Source: Poronia punctata (taxonomy: Eukaryota; Ascomycota; Sordariomycetes; Xylariales; Xylariaceae). Taken from it: a stretch of 36,581 nt of DNA. Below the pieces are notes generated by a model that worked only from the letters and a program-made list of their open reading frames with translations, made no database searches and was not told where the DNA came from. This document shows, in pieces, positions 20,744 to 35,000 of this stretch (the first letter of the stretch is position 1; each line of letters begins with the position of its first letter). The stretch is taken from the NCBI GenBank assembly GCA_022579005.1, contig MU401766.1, positions 1 through 36,581 on the forward strand, in the 5' to 3' direction. A program made the translations under genes and the position numbers.

Positions 20744-23700
20744 ATTTTTTTAAGTTGCTAGTTTTTAGTAATAAAGTATTTATAAGTATATTTAAAAAGT
20801 TTTAGCTTTTTATTTTTAACTAATTAACTACTTTTATTTTGTACTTTATTATTGCTTAGTTGCTAGCTTATATTATAATATATTTTAAGCTTAGTTATTA
20901 GTTTTTTGCTTTTTATATAATAATAACTTTATATTTTTTGCTTTTGCTGCTAGTTTTTAAAAGTACGCTTACTATAATGCCTTTTTTAAATATTTTATAT
21001 TAGCTTTATATACTTATAGCTTTTTTATTTAAAATTTAATTAGTTATACTTTAATTATATAATTACTAATTTTGCTACTAATAATAAAAATAGTAAATAG
21101 CTAGCAAAAATTAATATTTTTATTATTAAACTTTATATTTATTATATTACTAGTATATATATAAATTTTTATATTTATTACGTTTGCTAGCTTTTTAAGC
21201 CTAACTATATTTAATATAAAATAAACTATTATGCTCATTATTTTATACATTTACTACTTATTCTTTAAGTATATATATTAATTAACTTTGCTAGATTTTA
21301 TTAATTTTAGTTAGTACTACTTAGCAAATTATTTACTATGCTATTTTTTTTAAATATATATATATATATTTTTTTTAATAATAACTATATATGCTATAAA
21401 GTTAATAACTTTAATGCTTATATTATTATATTAAGCATTATTTATATAAGTTACTATATTTAGCGTTTTAAACAAGCTTTCCTAGCTTTTTAGTAAGCAA
21501 TTACTTTTTAAAAAAGCTATATTTCTTTAAAATAAATTTTTTTTATCATACTACTATATATTAAAAGTTAATTAATATTTGCTATTTGCTTAGTACTTTA
21601 GTTACTTTTTAAGTTATTAATATTATTTGCTAATTATTTACTATTTATTAGCTTAGTATTAATATAGCTTTAATTAAACTTTTAGCTTTTTATTTAAAGC
21701 TAGCTTAATAGTTTAGTTTTAAAAGCTATTACTATAATACTTTTTATTAAAGCGTAATATATTCTTTTAGCTAACTTAAATATATACTTAAATTAGCTTT
21801 TTTAGCTTACTATTAATATTGCTTTTAGCAAGCTAGACTTTTTTTAGCTACTTTATAAATTATATAATTATAAATACTTTTTTTATATTACTAAGTTTAT
21901 TTAAAATAAAAAAATTTATAATATGCTTATAACTTTAGCTATAGCTTTTATTTATTTTAGCTATTATAGTTTTTTTTAATAGCTAATTATAATTGTTCTT
22001 TTAATATAGTATATATTTTTTAATATTTACTTTTTAGCTTTTGCTTATTAATACTTTATTTAATAATAATGTTTTTTATATTAGTAGTTAAGTTAAAATT
22101 GCTATAAGTTTGTTTATATATAAGTTATAGTTTTTATAGTAATATAGCTTAGTTAATTGCTTAATAATAGCTTACTATCTTTTATTAACTAACTTTTATA
22201 CTTTTATATCTTTTAGTACTTATATACTAATATAATTACTTTACTTATTATTTTATTTAATATAAACTTTTTTAACCTTTTTTTATATTAGTTTAGTAAA
22301 TAGCTTATATGTGCTAAATATTTAGCTAGCTTTTACATCTTATATTTTACTAGCTAGCTTTTTTATTTTACTAAATATCTTTATTTACTTTAATTCTTTT
22401 AATATTAAATAATAATTTTTGTTTTATTTTTATTTATTTATTAACTTAAGCAATACTATTTAATTGCTATTTTATAACTAGTTTATTTATAGTTTAAGTA
22501 AATAATATAAAAAATATATTATAAACTTATAATTAAATTTTAAGCAATTTAATTCAATATATTTAAGTGTTTACCTTTTTAAAAGCTTTAACTTAAATAT
22601 ATATAAAAGCTAGTTTTTTTATACTTAAACTTAAAGTGTACTATTAATAGCTTTACTATATTATTTACTTAAAACTTTTTTAGTATATAATGCTTATTAT
22701 AATATTTTTATATTAACTTAACTATTTGCTTTTAATGCTTATAAACTGCGTAGTATATAGCTTTTATTTATTATAGCTTTTTTTTTACTTTTTAAATATA
22801 AAATTAAAGCTGCTTTAGTATATATTTAATACTTTTTAAGTAGTACTTATATAATACTTTAAATAGTAAATAGCTTATAATAGTATATTAGCTATTATTA
22901 TATATAAACTTAGCTTTTATTAGTACTTTAACTTAATTAGTTAGCTTATTAACATAAAAAGTATAAAAGTATTATTTTAAAGTTTAATATATTTATTTTA
23001 TTTAATTAATAGTTTAAAACTATTATGCAATAAATAGCTATTAATATATTTTTTATACTTTATAAAACTGTTTTTAAAATATACTTATAATAAGTTTAAT
23101 TTTATTACTTATAATCTTTTTAAAAAACTTATATTAGCAGTTTGCTTTATAATATATAATTATTATAAGCTTAGTAGCGTTAAGCGTTTTTTATATAAAA
23201 ATAAACAACGTTATTTTTATAAACTAGTTTATAATAACTAAAATTATATTATAAACGTTATTATTTGCTTTTATATATAAAAGTTGTTTTATAATAAAAT
23301 CTAAGCTAATTTTTTAAAAGGGCTACTTTAGTAAAAGTAATAATTAAAGCTTTTTATAAAGCTTATACTTTAGTTTTTAAGCGCTTTTATATTATGTATA
23401 ACTAGCAACGTATTTTTAAACGTTTTGCTTTAAACCTTTTTAATAAAACTTGCGCTATAATAACTTAGCTCTTTTTTAATATACTTAGCTTTAAAGTAAT
23501 TATAGTGCTAATATATTAGTTACTTTATTAAAGCTTTTTAACTTAAAATAATTAGCTACTTTTTAAACTAAAGTATAGTTTTATTATTAATATAATACTT
23601 TTTACATATTTTACCTTTATAATATATAATTTTTGCTAACTTTATAAAAATAAAGGTTTTAGCTTATAATTTATAAAATATTTTATAAAATTATATTAAA

Positions 23701-24958
23701 GCTGCTAATTTAAAAGCTATTTTCCTTTAAGCTAATTATTTAGCTTTAATATATAAAATATACTAGTTATAAATAATAACTTTAGCTTTTTAAAAAAAAA
23801 AATAGTTTTTATTTAATAAGTTATTACTATTATTTATATAGTATATAATATATAAGTTAAATATATATATTAGTACTTTTTACTTTTTTATTTTTAAAAA
23901 TTATTTATAATTATATAGTAAAAGTTTAATAATTTATAAGCTTATAAATTTATAATTTTTATTTTTATTACTAAACTAGCTAATAAGTATAAGTTTAATA
24001 AAGCTTTTTAAGCTATTTTAGTAGTATAAGCTAGTACCTTGTTTTTATTTAAAATAAAAATTTTGCTAATAATTACTATATTTTTTATAGCAGCTTACTA
24101 ATTAGTTAAAACTTTTTTTTAATATTAGTATTATATTTTTATACTAAATCCTTTTAGCTATATAATTTAGGTTTTTTAATAATTTATTTATTAAGTTTTA
24201 TATACTTAATTAATATTTTATATTAAAATTAAACTATATTAGTTTATATACTTAATAAGCAAGCTTTTTTAAAAAATCTTATGCTAGTAAGTTAACTATA
24301 CTTTTTAAAGCTATATAATTTATTTATATTATAAAGGTTTTTTTTTAATACTACTACTAGTACTTATAGCTTTTTATAATTTTTAAATAGTTTTGCTAGC
24401 TTATTACCTATTTAGTTTCTATATTTATAAGGTTTTATAACTAGTAAGCAATTAGTTTTTATATTTTTTTCTAAAGTTATAATAATATTTTTAATATTAT
24501 TTTTATTAATATATTTATTTTTACTTTAGTATTTAAATAGCCATTTTAGTAATAAATAATAATTGTTAAGATAAAGGCTTTTTTATATTTTTTAATATTT
24601 AATTTATTTTAAAAGTTTATTTAAAAATGTAGCTTAGCAAAGTATAACGTTTTAAAATAACTATAATTAACGTAGTAATGTTTATATATTTAGCTATAAA
24701 GTTTTTATAAAAGTTTGTAAACTTTAAATATACTTATATACTATATATTAAAGTTAGTGCTTGTTACTATTAAATAATAACAACTTTTTAAAGATTTATT
24801 TTTATTTTTTAGTTATAATAATAAACTTTAAAAACTTTTTTTTAGTTTTAAAACCTATATATTATAATAGCTTTATAAACAATTAATATTTTGTTAACTG
24901 CTTATAAACTAATTAAAAGTCCTTTTTATATATTTTTTATTTTTTGAAAAATTATAAT

Positions 24959-25320
24959 GTTATTTAAGTAAACTATATAAATATAATTTACTAGCTTAGC
25001 TAATACTTTATATATATAAGCTTAAAAGGTTATAAAAGTATTAGTTAGTTTAAAAAGTATAATTATATATTTAAAATGCTTATATCTTGTTTAAAAAACA
25101 GTTTTTTATTTATTATTACGTTTAAATTAAATATAATAATAAGCATTTTAAAAGTTTAGCTTTAAAAAAATATTTGCTAACTTTGCTTAGTTATTATTTT
25201 TAATATAAAAAGTAAAAGATATTCATTTTTTATAGTTATTTTATTAAAGCTTTTATAATTAATGCAAAGCTTTGTAGTTTTTTTTAATATAAATAAAATT
25301 AAAGCTTTTATATTTGCTTT
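24959..25320 (-). pseudogene. Reverse transcriptase relic of copy R2
   Basis: Minus-strand sequence parallels the reverse transcriptase of copy A. The catalytic box at 24959-24970 reads TAC TTA AAT AAC, Tyr-Leu-Asn-Asn. The codon endings differ from those in copy A (AAT AAT), so the original codons had different third bases or were changed separately. The domain contains stops and is inactive. Confidence 0.8.
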
Positions 25321-27085
25321 TAAGTATTATATATAGCTTGTTAAAAAAAAAATTTAAAGTACCTTTTAAGCACTTACTATTAGGCCTTTATAGTAAAATA
25401 AATTAAACTAAATAGTACTTATACTTTTTTTACTAAGTTTATTATATATTATGCTTTTTTTAGCACTAGTAACGTTTTTGCTAATAGCTTAAAGTATATA
25501 TACTAAAATGCTTTAAAATATTTAAATAAATTAAATTTTTTTTAATATTAAGCTTATTATTAATTTTAAAAAATAGCAACTTTTTTAAAAAAACTAATAC
25601 TTATATTTATTAAGTTAGCAATATATGCTGCTTAACTACTAACTATATTTTTAGTAAACCTTTTAAAATTTATTTATTAATATTTGCAATAAAACAAAAA
25701 ATAAAAGCTATATTTAATAATATATTAACTAACTTATTTTTAGTTATAATATTAAAAGCTTTAATACTTTTTATGTTTTATATATTATATAAAATATTTA
25801 CTTTTTATAAGTAATTCTTTTAAAGTTTTTATATATAATATTAATTTAAGCTATTATATTTATATTTATAATAACTTTTTTTAATTTTTGCTTATTGCCT
25901 AAAAGAATTATAGGTAATACTTAAAATACCTTTATAATAATAAACGCTTTATAAAACTTTAGTAAAATAAATTAAATATATTATATTATTTTAGCTTAGC
26001 TTTTAAACTTTTATTTTTAAAGTTTAACTAAGCTATTTAAATATTTTATATTTTACTTTTAAGCTATTTAAATAGTTTTTGCTTAACTTTATTTTACTAG
26101 TAATTTAATATTAACTACTTATTTTTTAAGCAATACTTAGCTTTATAGGCTTTTTTATAATAATAGTAGTACTTTATAAAGCTATTTCTAATATATACTA
26201 ATTTGCTTTAATTTTAAACTATATATTGCTTAAATAAATTATTAATTTTTTTAAAAAACTATTTAAGTGCTTTTAAATTATTTACTAAATCTTTTTACTT
26301 TAGTAAGCATTTAATATATTTTTGCTTTTATAGCAGTTTATACTTTTTATTTGCATAGTACTAAGTACTTTATTATTTTTTAGCTTTATAATATATTATT
26401 ATTATATTATTAAATAATATATCCTAGTATATTAAAACCTTTTTTAAATATTTTTAAAGTTTATACTAATAATTAAAAGCTAGTTAGCTATTATTTTTTA
26501 ATAATATAGCGCTTTTAAGCTTTTATACTAATACTTGCTAATAAAAAAACCTTTTACGTTTTTTTTTTTGCTAAAGCTTATATAACTATTTTTAAAAGGT
26601 TTGCTTAAATAGCTTTAAGTTAACATTTTTTTATTAAATAAACTTTTAAAAGTTATTAAAAGTAGCTTTATTTTTTATATTATTATAATTTAATATATTT
26701 TAATGAAAACGCTAATTTATTTACATATTAAATTTAGCTTATATTAAAGCTTATATAATTTATATTAGATTTTTATAGCTAAGCTTTTACTAAATACCTT
26801 TTTTTATAGCTATAGTTTAATTTTTAATCTTTATAGCAATAATCTTTTAATTTAGCTATTTATAGTTATATATAAAAGCTTTAGTATTATTTTTATATTA
26901 TAGCTCTTTTTGCTTAGCAAGTAGCTAAAGTAATTATAAGTTTTAATTTATTATATTAATAATTTAATTTAAAAAATTATTACTTTAGCTTTTTAAACTT
27001 GCTTAAAAGCTTTTATAATAAAAACTTTTATATAATAATAATTTAAAGTAAAAAAAATGCTTTTTAACCTTTTAACCTTTTTAAA

Positions 27086-29271
27086 AAAGTTTTAAATAAG
27101 TAATATAGTAAAGCTATTAATAGTATATTTTAAGTTTATATATAAAAAAAAGCTAGCTTTTATATATATTTAAAATAAAGTTTTTAAAAAGGTAAAAATT
27201 TAAGTATATTAAATTTAGTTGCTTAAAATTGATTTTTAAGTTTATAATATATTTTTTATATTATTGCTTAAGCTATAAATAAACTAGCTAAAAACTGCTA
27301 ATAAAAAGTTGCTGCTTAAATTAAAAAATAAGTAAAAAAAATAAGTAGTAAAAAATATTATTAAGTATTAAAAAATTAAAATAAATAAAAATATTTAATA
27401 AAATAAAAAAGCTAGCTAGTAAAATATAATATTTAAAAGCTTGCTAAATACTTAATAAATATAAGCTATTTAGTAAACTAGTATAAAAAAAAAGTTAAAA
27501 AAATTTATATTAAGTAAAATAATAAATAAAGTAGTTATATTAGCATATAAGTACTAAAAGTTATAAAAGTATAAAACTTAGTTAATAAAAAATAGTAAGC
27601 TATTATTAAGTAGTTAATTAAGCTATAATATTATAAAAACTAAAAACTTATATATAAAAACTTATAATAGCTTTAACTAACTTATTAATAATAAAAGTAG
27701 CATTATTAAAATAAAAAGTTAGCAAAAAAAGTTAAATAGTAGCTAAAAAAATAAAAATTATATCATAGTATTAAAGTAGCTTTAGCTAAAATTTAATAAT
27801 ATAGTTTAATAATTAATATAAATAAAAGCAATAGTAAAAGTTAAAATAACTTTTTAAATAAAAAGCTTTTAATAAGCTTTGCTAATACTTAAAAAAGTTT
27901 TAAAACTTTTATTAGCAAACTGTTTTTAAAAGTTTAACTTTTTATTAATAAGTTTTATAATAAATATATATAACTAGTATAAGTAAGCGTTAAAGTTATT
28001 AAAAAAGCTATTTTAATATTTTTAAAAAGGCATAAAAAACTAAGCTTTTTATAAAATATTATAAAAGTTATTAGCTAAAAGCTTTTTTAGCTAATAAAAA
28101 ATTAATAAAAAATTAATAACTAAGCTAGTAAATAGTTAGTAAAAGTTATAAATAATAAAAAAAGCAATAATAATAGTTAATAAATATTAAATAAAAACTA
28201 ATTTTTAATAAAAAGCAATATAGTATACTTTTTTTTTATATAGTAAAAAAACTAGCTTTTTTTAAAAGCAACTACTTGCTAAAAAGCTAAACTTACTTTT
28301 TTAAATAAAATATATAATAGGTAACATAAGTAATAGTATTATTAAATAAAGTAGCTTTTTTATTATTAGCAAGGTTAGCTTAATAGTTTTGCTAAATAAC
28401 TTATATATAAACATATATATAAGCAATAAATATTATAATTTTTTAAGCTATGCTTATTAAAGTAAAAAAAAATTATATAATTAATATTTAATAAAAACTA
28501 TAAGCAATAAGGTAATAAACGTATAGTATAATAACTAATATAATCCTTTTTATAAAAAGCGTAGTTAAAGTTACTAAGTTAACAAAAGTAATAAATATAA
28601 AAATTAAAATATATACTTAAAATATAATGCTAGCAAAGCTTTTTATTAAGTATAAAAATAGTTTTTAGCTTATTATTATTAAGGTTATAGTTAAGGTTTA
28701 AAATAGTATAGTTTAAAAATAACTAGTTAAAATTTATATTAAAAATATAAAAGTATATAAAGTTAAAGTAAAAAAACTTTAAAGGTAGCATTATAGCAAC
28801 TACTTAGTAAAAAATTAATTAAAATAAGCAATACTAAAAAAAATAAATTTAAAAGTAAAGTTATAAAATAAAATAAAAATAAAGTAAATTAATAAAAACT
28901 AAAAGCATAAGCAAAAGTATAGTAATAAGCTATAAAAAAGTAATTTAATTAAATAAAATTAAAAGTAGGCCTAACTAGTAAATATACTTATAAATAATAA
29001 AATTGCTAAAAACTAGCAACTTAAAAAAAAGGGCAATATAACAAAGCACTTGCTTATAAGATTTACTAGCTATACTATAAGTACATAAATTATATAAAAG
29101 CTAAACCTACGTTAACTATTAGCTATAGTTTAGCTAGTTATACTTTTTTTATCTTTTTAGCTAGTTTAGTTACTTACTTAATTAACTAAATAAAAGTTAT
29201 TTAATATACTTAGTTTTTAAAATTGCTAGCAATATTACCTTGCAACTACTTTATTGCTTAAACCCTTATAC
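27086..29271 (+). mobile_element. Ty3/gypsy 3' fragment F3 with LTR (RIP-mutated)
   Basis: It starts abruptly at a position equal to about 16350 of copy A, in the integrase C-terminus, and runs to the polypurine tract (29023-29033) and a subtype II LTR (29034-29271). The first 300 bases follow copy A closely; parts of the later module differ more, so it belongs to a diverged subfamily. Its left end joins the broken end of R2 in opposite orientation. Its LTR is followed directly by the LTR of copy B, with no host sequence between. Confidence 0.82.
29034..29271 (+). repeat. 3' LTR of fragment F3 (subtype II)
   Basis: It begins right after the AAAAAAAAGGG tract, contains the shared block AAAATTGCTAGCAATATTAC near 29218, and ends at AAACCCTTATA where the next LTR begins. 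It is uninterrupted at the site where the copy A LTR has its insertion. Confidence 0.85.
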
Positions 29272-29490
29272 TTATAAAACCTACTAGCTGCGCTATAAGT
29301 GCACGGACTATATATAGGCTAAACTTAGGCTAACTAACAGCTAAAGTTTAGCTAGTTATACTTTTTTTAATTTTTTTAGGTAGTTTAGTTATTTACTTAG
29401 CTAACTAAATAAAAGTTATTTAATATATTTAGTTTTTAAGATTGCTAGAATTATTATTTTATAACTACTTTATTGCTTTAATTTGTATAG
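29272..29490 (+). repeat. 5' LTR of copy B (subtype II)
   Basis: It includes a comparatively unmutated stretch, CTGCGCTATAAGTGCACGGA near 29290, shared with the R1 LTR. The first dozen or so bases seen in other LTRs are missing at its left edge, where it abuts the F3 LTR. After 29490 the internal sequence of the family begins. Confidence 0.85.
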
Positions 29491-30717
29491 TTTTTTATTT
29501 TTATATTTTTAACTTATAATATAATATTTAGTAAAAAGATTTAAACTAGAAACTAGGCATAGTTTATAATTACTAAGTAAATAACTAGCAACTATATAAA
29601 TAGACTTAATAAACCTAATATTAAAAGAAAAGCAATAAGAATTAATAAAACTAGCTAATAGTTAAGCTAAATTTATAAATAGCTAAAAATAAAAAAGTAA
29701 TAATAAATATAAAAAAAGAAAAAACTTAATAGTAAACCAAAAAAATTAAAATAAAAAGTATTACTTATTAAAGTAGTTAATTAGCTACTAAATAGTAGCT
29801 AATTAAAAAGTTAAAAAGTTAAAAAGCATTTGTTTTACTTTAAACTATTATTATATAAAGGTTTTTATTATAAAAGCTTTTAAGCAAGTTTAAAAAGCTA
29901 AAGTAATAATTTTTTAAATTAAATTATTAACATAATAAATTAAAACTTATAATTATTTTAGCTATTTACTAAGTAAAAAAAGCTATAATATAAAAATAGT
30001 ACTAAAACTTTTATTTATAACTATAAGTAGTTAAAATAAAATACTACTACTATAAAGATTAAAAATTAAATTATAGCTATAAAAAGAAGTAATTAGCAAA
30101 ACCTTAGCTATAAAAATTTAATATAAATTATATGAGCTTTAATATAAGCTAAGTTTAATATTTAAATAAATTAGCATTTTTATTAAAATGTATTAAATTA
30201 TAATAACTTAAAAAATAAAGCTACTTTAAATAACTTTTAAAGGTTTATTTAGGAAAAAAAGTTAATTTAAAGCTATATAAGTAAACTTTTTAAAAGTAAT
30301 TATATAAGCTTTAATAATAAAAAAAGAAAAACTTAATAAAATAAATTTTTAGCAAGTATTAGTATAAAAGCTTAAAAATCTTATATTATTAAAAATTAAT
30401 AGCTAACTGTTAGCTTTTAACTATTAACAAATTTTTTTAAAAAAACTAAAAAAGTTTTAATATAATAGTATATATTATTTAATAATATAATAATAATATA
30501 TAATAAACTTAGAAAATAATAAAGCACTTAGTATTATATTAATAAAAAGTATAAACTATTATAAAAGTAAAAATATACTAAACGCTTATTAAAGAAAGAA
30601 AATTAGTAAATAATTTAAAAGCGCTTAAATAGTTTAAAAAAAACTAATAACTTATTTAAATAATAAATAAATTAAAATTAAAATAAATTAGTATATACTA
30701 ATAATAGCTTTATAAAG

Positions 30718-30759
30718 TACTACTATTATAGTAAAAAAGGCTATATAGCTAAATATTGC
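30718..30759 (+). pseudogene. gag zinc knuckle relic of copy B
   Basis: Fourteen codons without a stop read YYYYSKKGYIAKYC, which fits CX2CX4HX4C with the first two Cys and the His changed to Tyr by single transitions and the last Cys kept. It is the best-preserved knuckle in the window. Confidence 0.8.
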
Positions 30760-31674
30760 TAAAGAAATAAGCAATTAGTATTAAACTGCTAATTAAGCAA
30801 AGTTAAGTAAAAATTATTTAAATAGCTTAAAAGTAAAGTATAAAATATTTAAGTAGCTTAATTAAGCTTTAAAAATAAAAGGTAAAAATTTAAGCTAAAG
30901 TAAAATAATATATTTAATTTATTTTAGTAACGTTTTATAAAGCATTTAATATTATAAAGCCCTTTTTAAGCAACAAGTATAGTTTTTTAAGCAAGAAGCA
31001 AAAGTTAAAAAAGTTATTATAAATATAAATATAAAAGCTTAAATTAATATTATATATAAAAACTTTTAAAAACGTACTTATAAAAAGTCAATATTTTACT
31101 ACTTTTATTAATAAAACTAAATAAAAAGCTAATAAAGTACTAAGCAGCCTATATAGCTAGTGTTTAAACAATTAACGCTTAAAAAATTAAATAAACTTTT
31201 AAGTAAATATTTTATATAATATATAAAAAGTAAAAAGTATTAAAGCTTTTAATATTATAACTAAAAATAGGTTAGTTAAGTATATTATTAAATATAGCTT
31301 TTATTTAATAGTTTTATAGCAAATATTAAAAAATAAATTTTAAAAACTTTATTAAAAATATAGTTAATAGCTAAACAAAATATATTGCCAACTTAATAAG
31401 TATAACTATTAATTTTAAAAAAGTTGCAATTTTTTAAAATTAATAATAAGCTTAATACCTAAAATAAAATTTATTTATTTAAATATTTTAAAGCGTTTTA
31501 GCATCTATACCTTAAGCTATTAATAAAAAGGTTACTAGTGCTAAAAAATGTAAAATATAATAAACTTAATAAAATAGTATAAGTACTATTTAGTTTAATT
31601 TATCTTACTATAAAGGCTTAGTAGCAAGTATTTAAAAAGTACTTTAAAAAACGTTTAAATAAGCTATATATAGT

Positions 31675-32050
31675 ACTTAAAAGCAAACGCAAAAGCTTTT
31701 ATTTTATTTACACAAAAGAAAAATAAAACTATAAAGCTTTATATTAATTATAAAAGCTTAAATAAAGTAATTATAAAAAATAAGTATTTTTTACTTTTAA
31801 TATAAAAAGTAATAAATAAGCTAAGATTAAAAAAAAATTAAAGCTAAACTTTTAAAATGCTTACTATTATATTTAAACTAAGTATAGTAATAAGTAAAAA
31901 ACTACTTTTTAAATAAATATAAGCATTTTAAATATATAGTTATATTTTTTAAACTAATTAATACTTTTATAACTTTTTAGGCCTATATATATAAAGCACT
32001 AGCTAAGCTTGTAAATTATATTTATATAACTTATTTAAATAATATTATAG
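31675..32050 (+). pseudogene. Reverse transcriptase relic of copy B
   Basis: It parallels 13677-14050 of copy A. The segment before the box reads LVNYIYITYLNNI, and the box at 32032-32043 is Tyr-Leu-Asn-Asn (TAT TTA AAT AAT). The domain is inactive by the same aspartate changes as the other copies. Confidence 0.83.
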
Positions 32051-35000
32051 TTTGTTTACAATATAAAAAAATATAAAAAGCACTTTAATTAATTTATAAG
32101 TAGTTAATAAAATATTGACTATTTACTAAGCTGTTAAAGTACAAGTTTTTAAAACTATAATAAAAATTTTAAAGTTTATAATTATAATTAAAAAAACAAA
32201 AATAAGCATTTAAAAGGTTGCTGCTATTTAAAAGTAAAAGATATTAAGTTTAATATATAATATATAAATATTTTTAAAGTTTATAAGCTTTTACTTTTAT
32301 AAAAAGTTTGTAGCTAAATATATAAACCTTATTATGCTAATTATAGCTATTTTAAAAAGTTATACTTTATTAAACTATATTTTTAAACAAACTTTAAAAG
32401 TAAATTAAATATTTAAAAATATAAAAAAGCTTTTATATTAATAACTACTTTTTACTAAAATAGCTATTTAAATATTAAAATAAAAATAAATATATAAATA
32501 AAGCCAATACTAAAAATATTATTATAGCTTTATAAAAACAATATAAAAACTAGTTATTTACCACTTATAAAAGCTTATAAACATAAAAACTAAATAAATA
32601 ATAAGCTAGTAAAAGCTTATAATAATTATAAAAAATTATAAATATTAGCAATAGTATTTTTATAAAAAATAAAACTTTAATAATATAAATAAATTATATA
32701 GGTTTAAAAAGCGTAGTTAACTTACTAGCGCAAGACTTTTTAAAAAAGCTTACTTTCTAAGCCTATAAGTTAGTATAGTTTAATGTTAATAAAGAATATT
32801 AATTAAGAATATAAAACTTAATAAATAAATTATTAAAAAACTAGATTAAATAGCTAAAAGGATTTAGTATAAAAATATAATACTAATATTAAAAAAAAGC
32901 TTTAACTAGTTAGTAAGCTGCTATAAAAAATATAGTAATTATTAGCAAAATTTTTATTTTAAAGAAAAAAAAAGTACTAGGTTATGCTATTAAAATAGCT
33001 TAAAAGGCTTTATTAAATTTATATTTATTAGCTTATTTAATAATAAAAGTATAAATTACAAACTTATAACTATATAAATTACTAAACTTTTACTATATAA
33101 TTATAAATAATTTTTAAAAGTAAAAAAGTAAAAGCTATTAATATATATGCTTAACTTATATATTATATACTATATAAATAGTAATAAAAACTAATTTAGC
33201 AAAAGCTACTATTAAAAGTATAAAAACTACTTTTTTATAAACAAAGCTAAAGCTATTAATAATTTATAACTAATATATTTTATATGCTAAAGCTAAAAAA
33301 TTAGCTTAAAGCAAAATAGCTTTTAATTAGCAGCTTTTATATAATTTTATAAAAGTAATTTATAAAGTATAAGCTAAAAACTTTATTTTTATAAAACTTA
33401 TAAAAGTTATATGCTATAAAGCTAAAGTATATAAAAAGTATTATATTAATAGTAAACAATAGCTAAGAACTTTAGCTTAAAAAGCTTTAGTAAACTAACT
33501 AATATACTAGTACTATAATAACTTTAAGGCTAGATATATAAAAAACAAAATAATTAAATTATTATAATATAAGTTTTTATTAAAAAAGTTTAACATAAAA
33601 TATTTAAAAATACATTGCTAGCTATATATAAAATAAAAGCGCTTAAAAACTAAAGTATAAGCTTTATAAACAGCCTTAGTTATTATTTTTATTATAGCAG
33701 CCTTTTTAGAAAATTAGCTTAAATTTTATTATAAAATTATTTCTAGATATAAAAGTAAATAATAACGTTTATAATTTACTTTTAATTATTATAAACTAGT
33801 TTATAAAAATAATATTATTTATTTTATAAAAAAATACTTAACACTACTAAGCTTATAGTAATTATATATTAAAAAGTAAATTATGAATATAAGTTTTTTA
33901 AAAAATTATAGGTAATAAAAATAAACTTATTATAAATAAATTTTTAAAAAGGTTTTATAAAGTATAGAAAATATATTAACAGCTATTTATAATATAGTAC
34001 TTTTAAATAAATAGCTAAATAAAATAATACAATTAAACTTTTAAAAAATATTTTTATTCTTTTATTATTAATAAAATAAATAGCTAAGTTAAAGTACTAA
34101 TAAAAGCTAAGTTTATATATAATAACAGCTAATATTTTATTATAAGCTATTTATTATTTAGAACGCTATATAGGTATTATTTAAAAATTATTACGTATAT
34201 ATTAAAGTAGCTTTAACTTAATATTTAAAAAGTAAAAAAACAGCTATAATATATAAAAGCTATATACTATATAGTTTATAAGCAATAAATGCACACTATA
34301 AAAATAATATAAAAGTATTATAATAAGTATTATATATTAAAAAAGCTCTAAGTAAATAATATAATAAACCTGTTAAAGTATACTTTAAATTTAAATATAG
34401 AAAAGCTAGCTTTTCTATATATTTAAATTAAAGTTATTTAAAAATAAAAACTTAAATATATTAATTTAAATTTTTTAAAATTTATTTTTAAGTTTATAAT
34501 ATATTTTTTAAATTATTATTTAAATTATAAATAAATTAGTTTAAACAATATTATTTACGTAATATTATCTAAGTTAAAAATAAAAATAAAAAATAAAAAA
34601 TAAAAAATAAATAATATTGTTTAGTATAAAAGAAATAAAAAAATAAAAATACTTAATAAAATAAAGAAACTAGTAAATAAAATATAATACTTAAAAGCTA
34701 GCTAAATATGTAATAAATATAAGCTATTTACTAAACTAATATATAAAAAGGTTAAAAAAGTTTATATTAATAATATAAAAAAAAGTTAAAAAGGTTTATA
34801 CTAAGTAAACTAATAAATAAAGTAATTATATTAGTATATAAGCATTAAACTATAAAATATATACTTAATTAAGAAAAAAATAATAAGTTATTGTTAAGTT
34901 ATAGTACATTTAAAAAAAAACAAAGCTTAAATATAAAAAACTAATTTAACTTAAAAGTATAGTTAAACTATTAACATATAAAGTAATATTATTAAGTAAA

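Larger units (their letters stand above)
20508..27085 (-). mobile_element. Ty3/gypsy copy R2, lacking its 5' LTR (RIP-mutated)
   Basis: On the minus strand the copy runs from within gag (27085, matching A near 11752) through the zinc knuckle (about 26123-26172), reverse transcriptase (palm box 24959-24970), integrase (zinc-binding part about 23385-23413; AEFAYNNS-like block about 22880-22905) and the unassigned 3' module, to a subtype II 3' LTR (20508-20743). The first 330 internal bases and the 5' LTR are missing. The break coincides with a head-to-head junction with fragment F3. All frames have stops. Confidence 0.87.
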
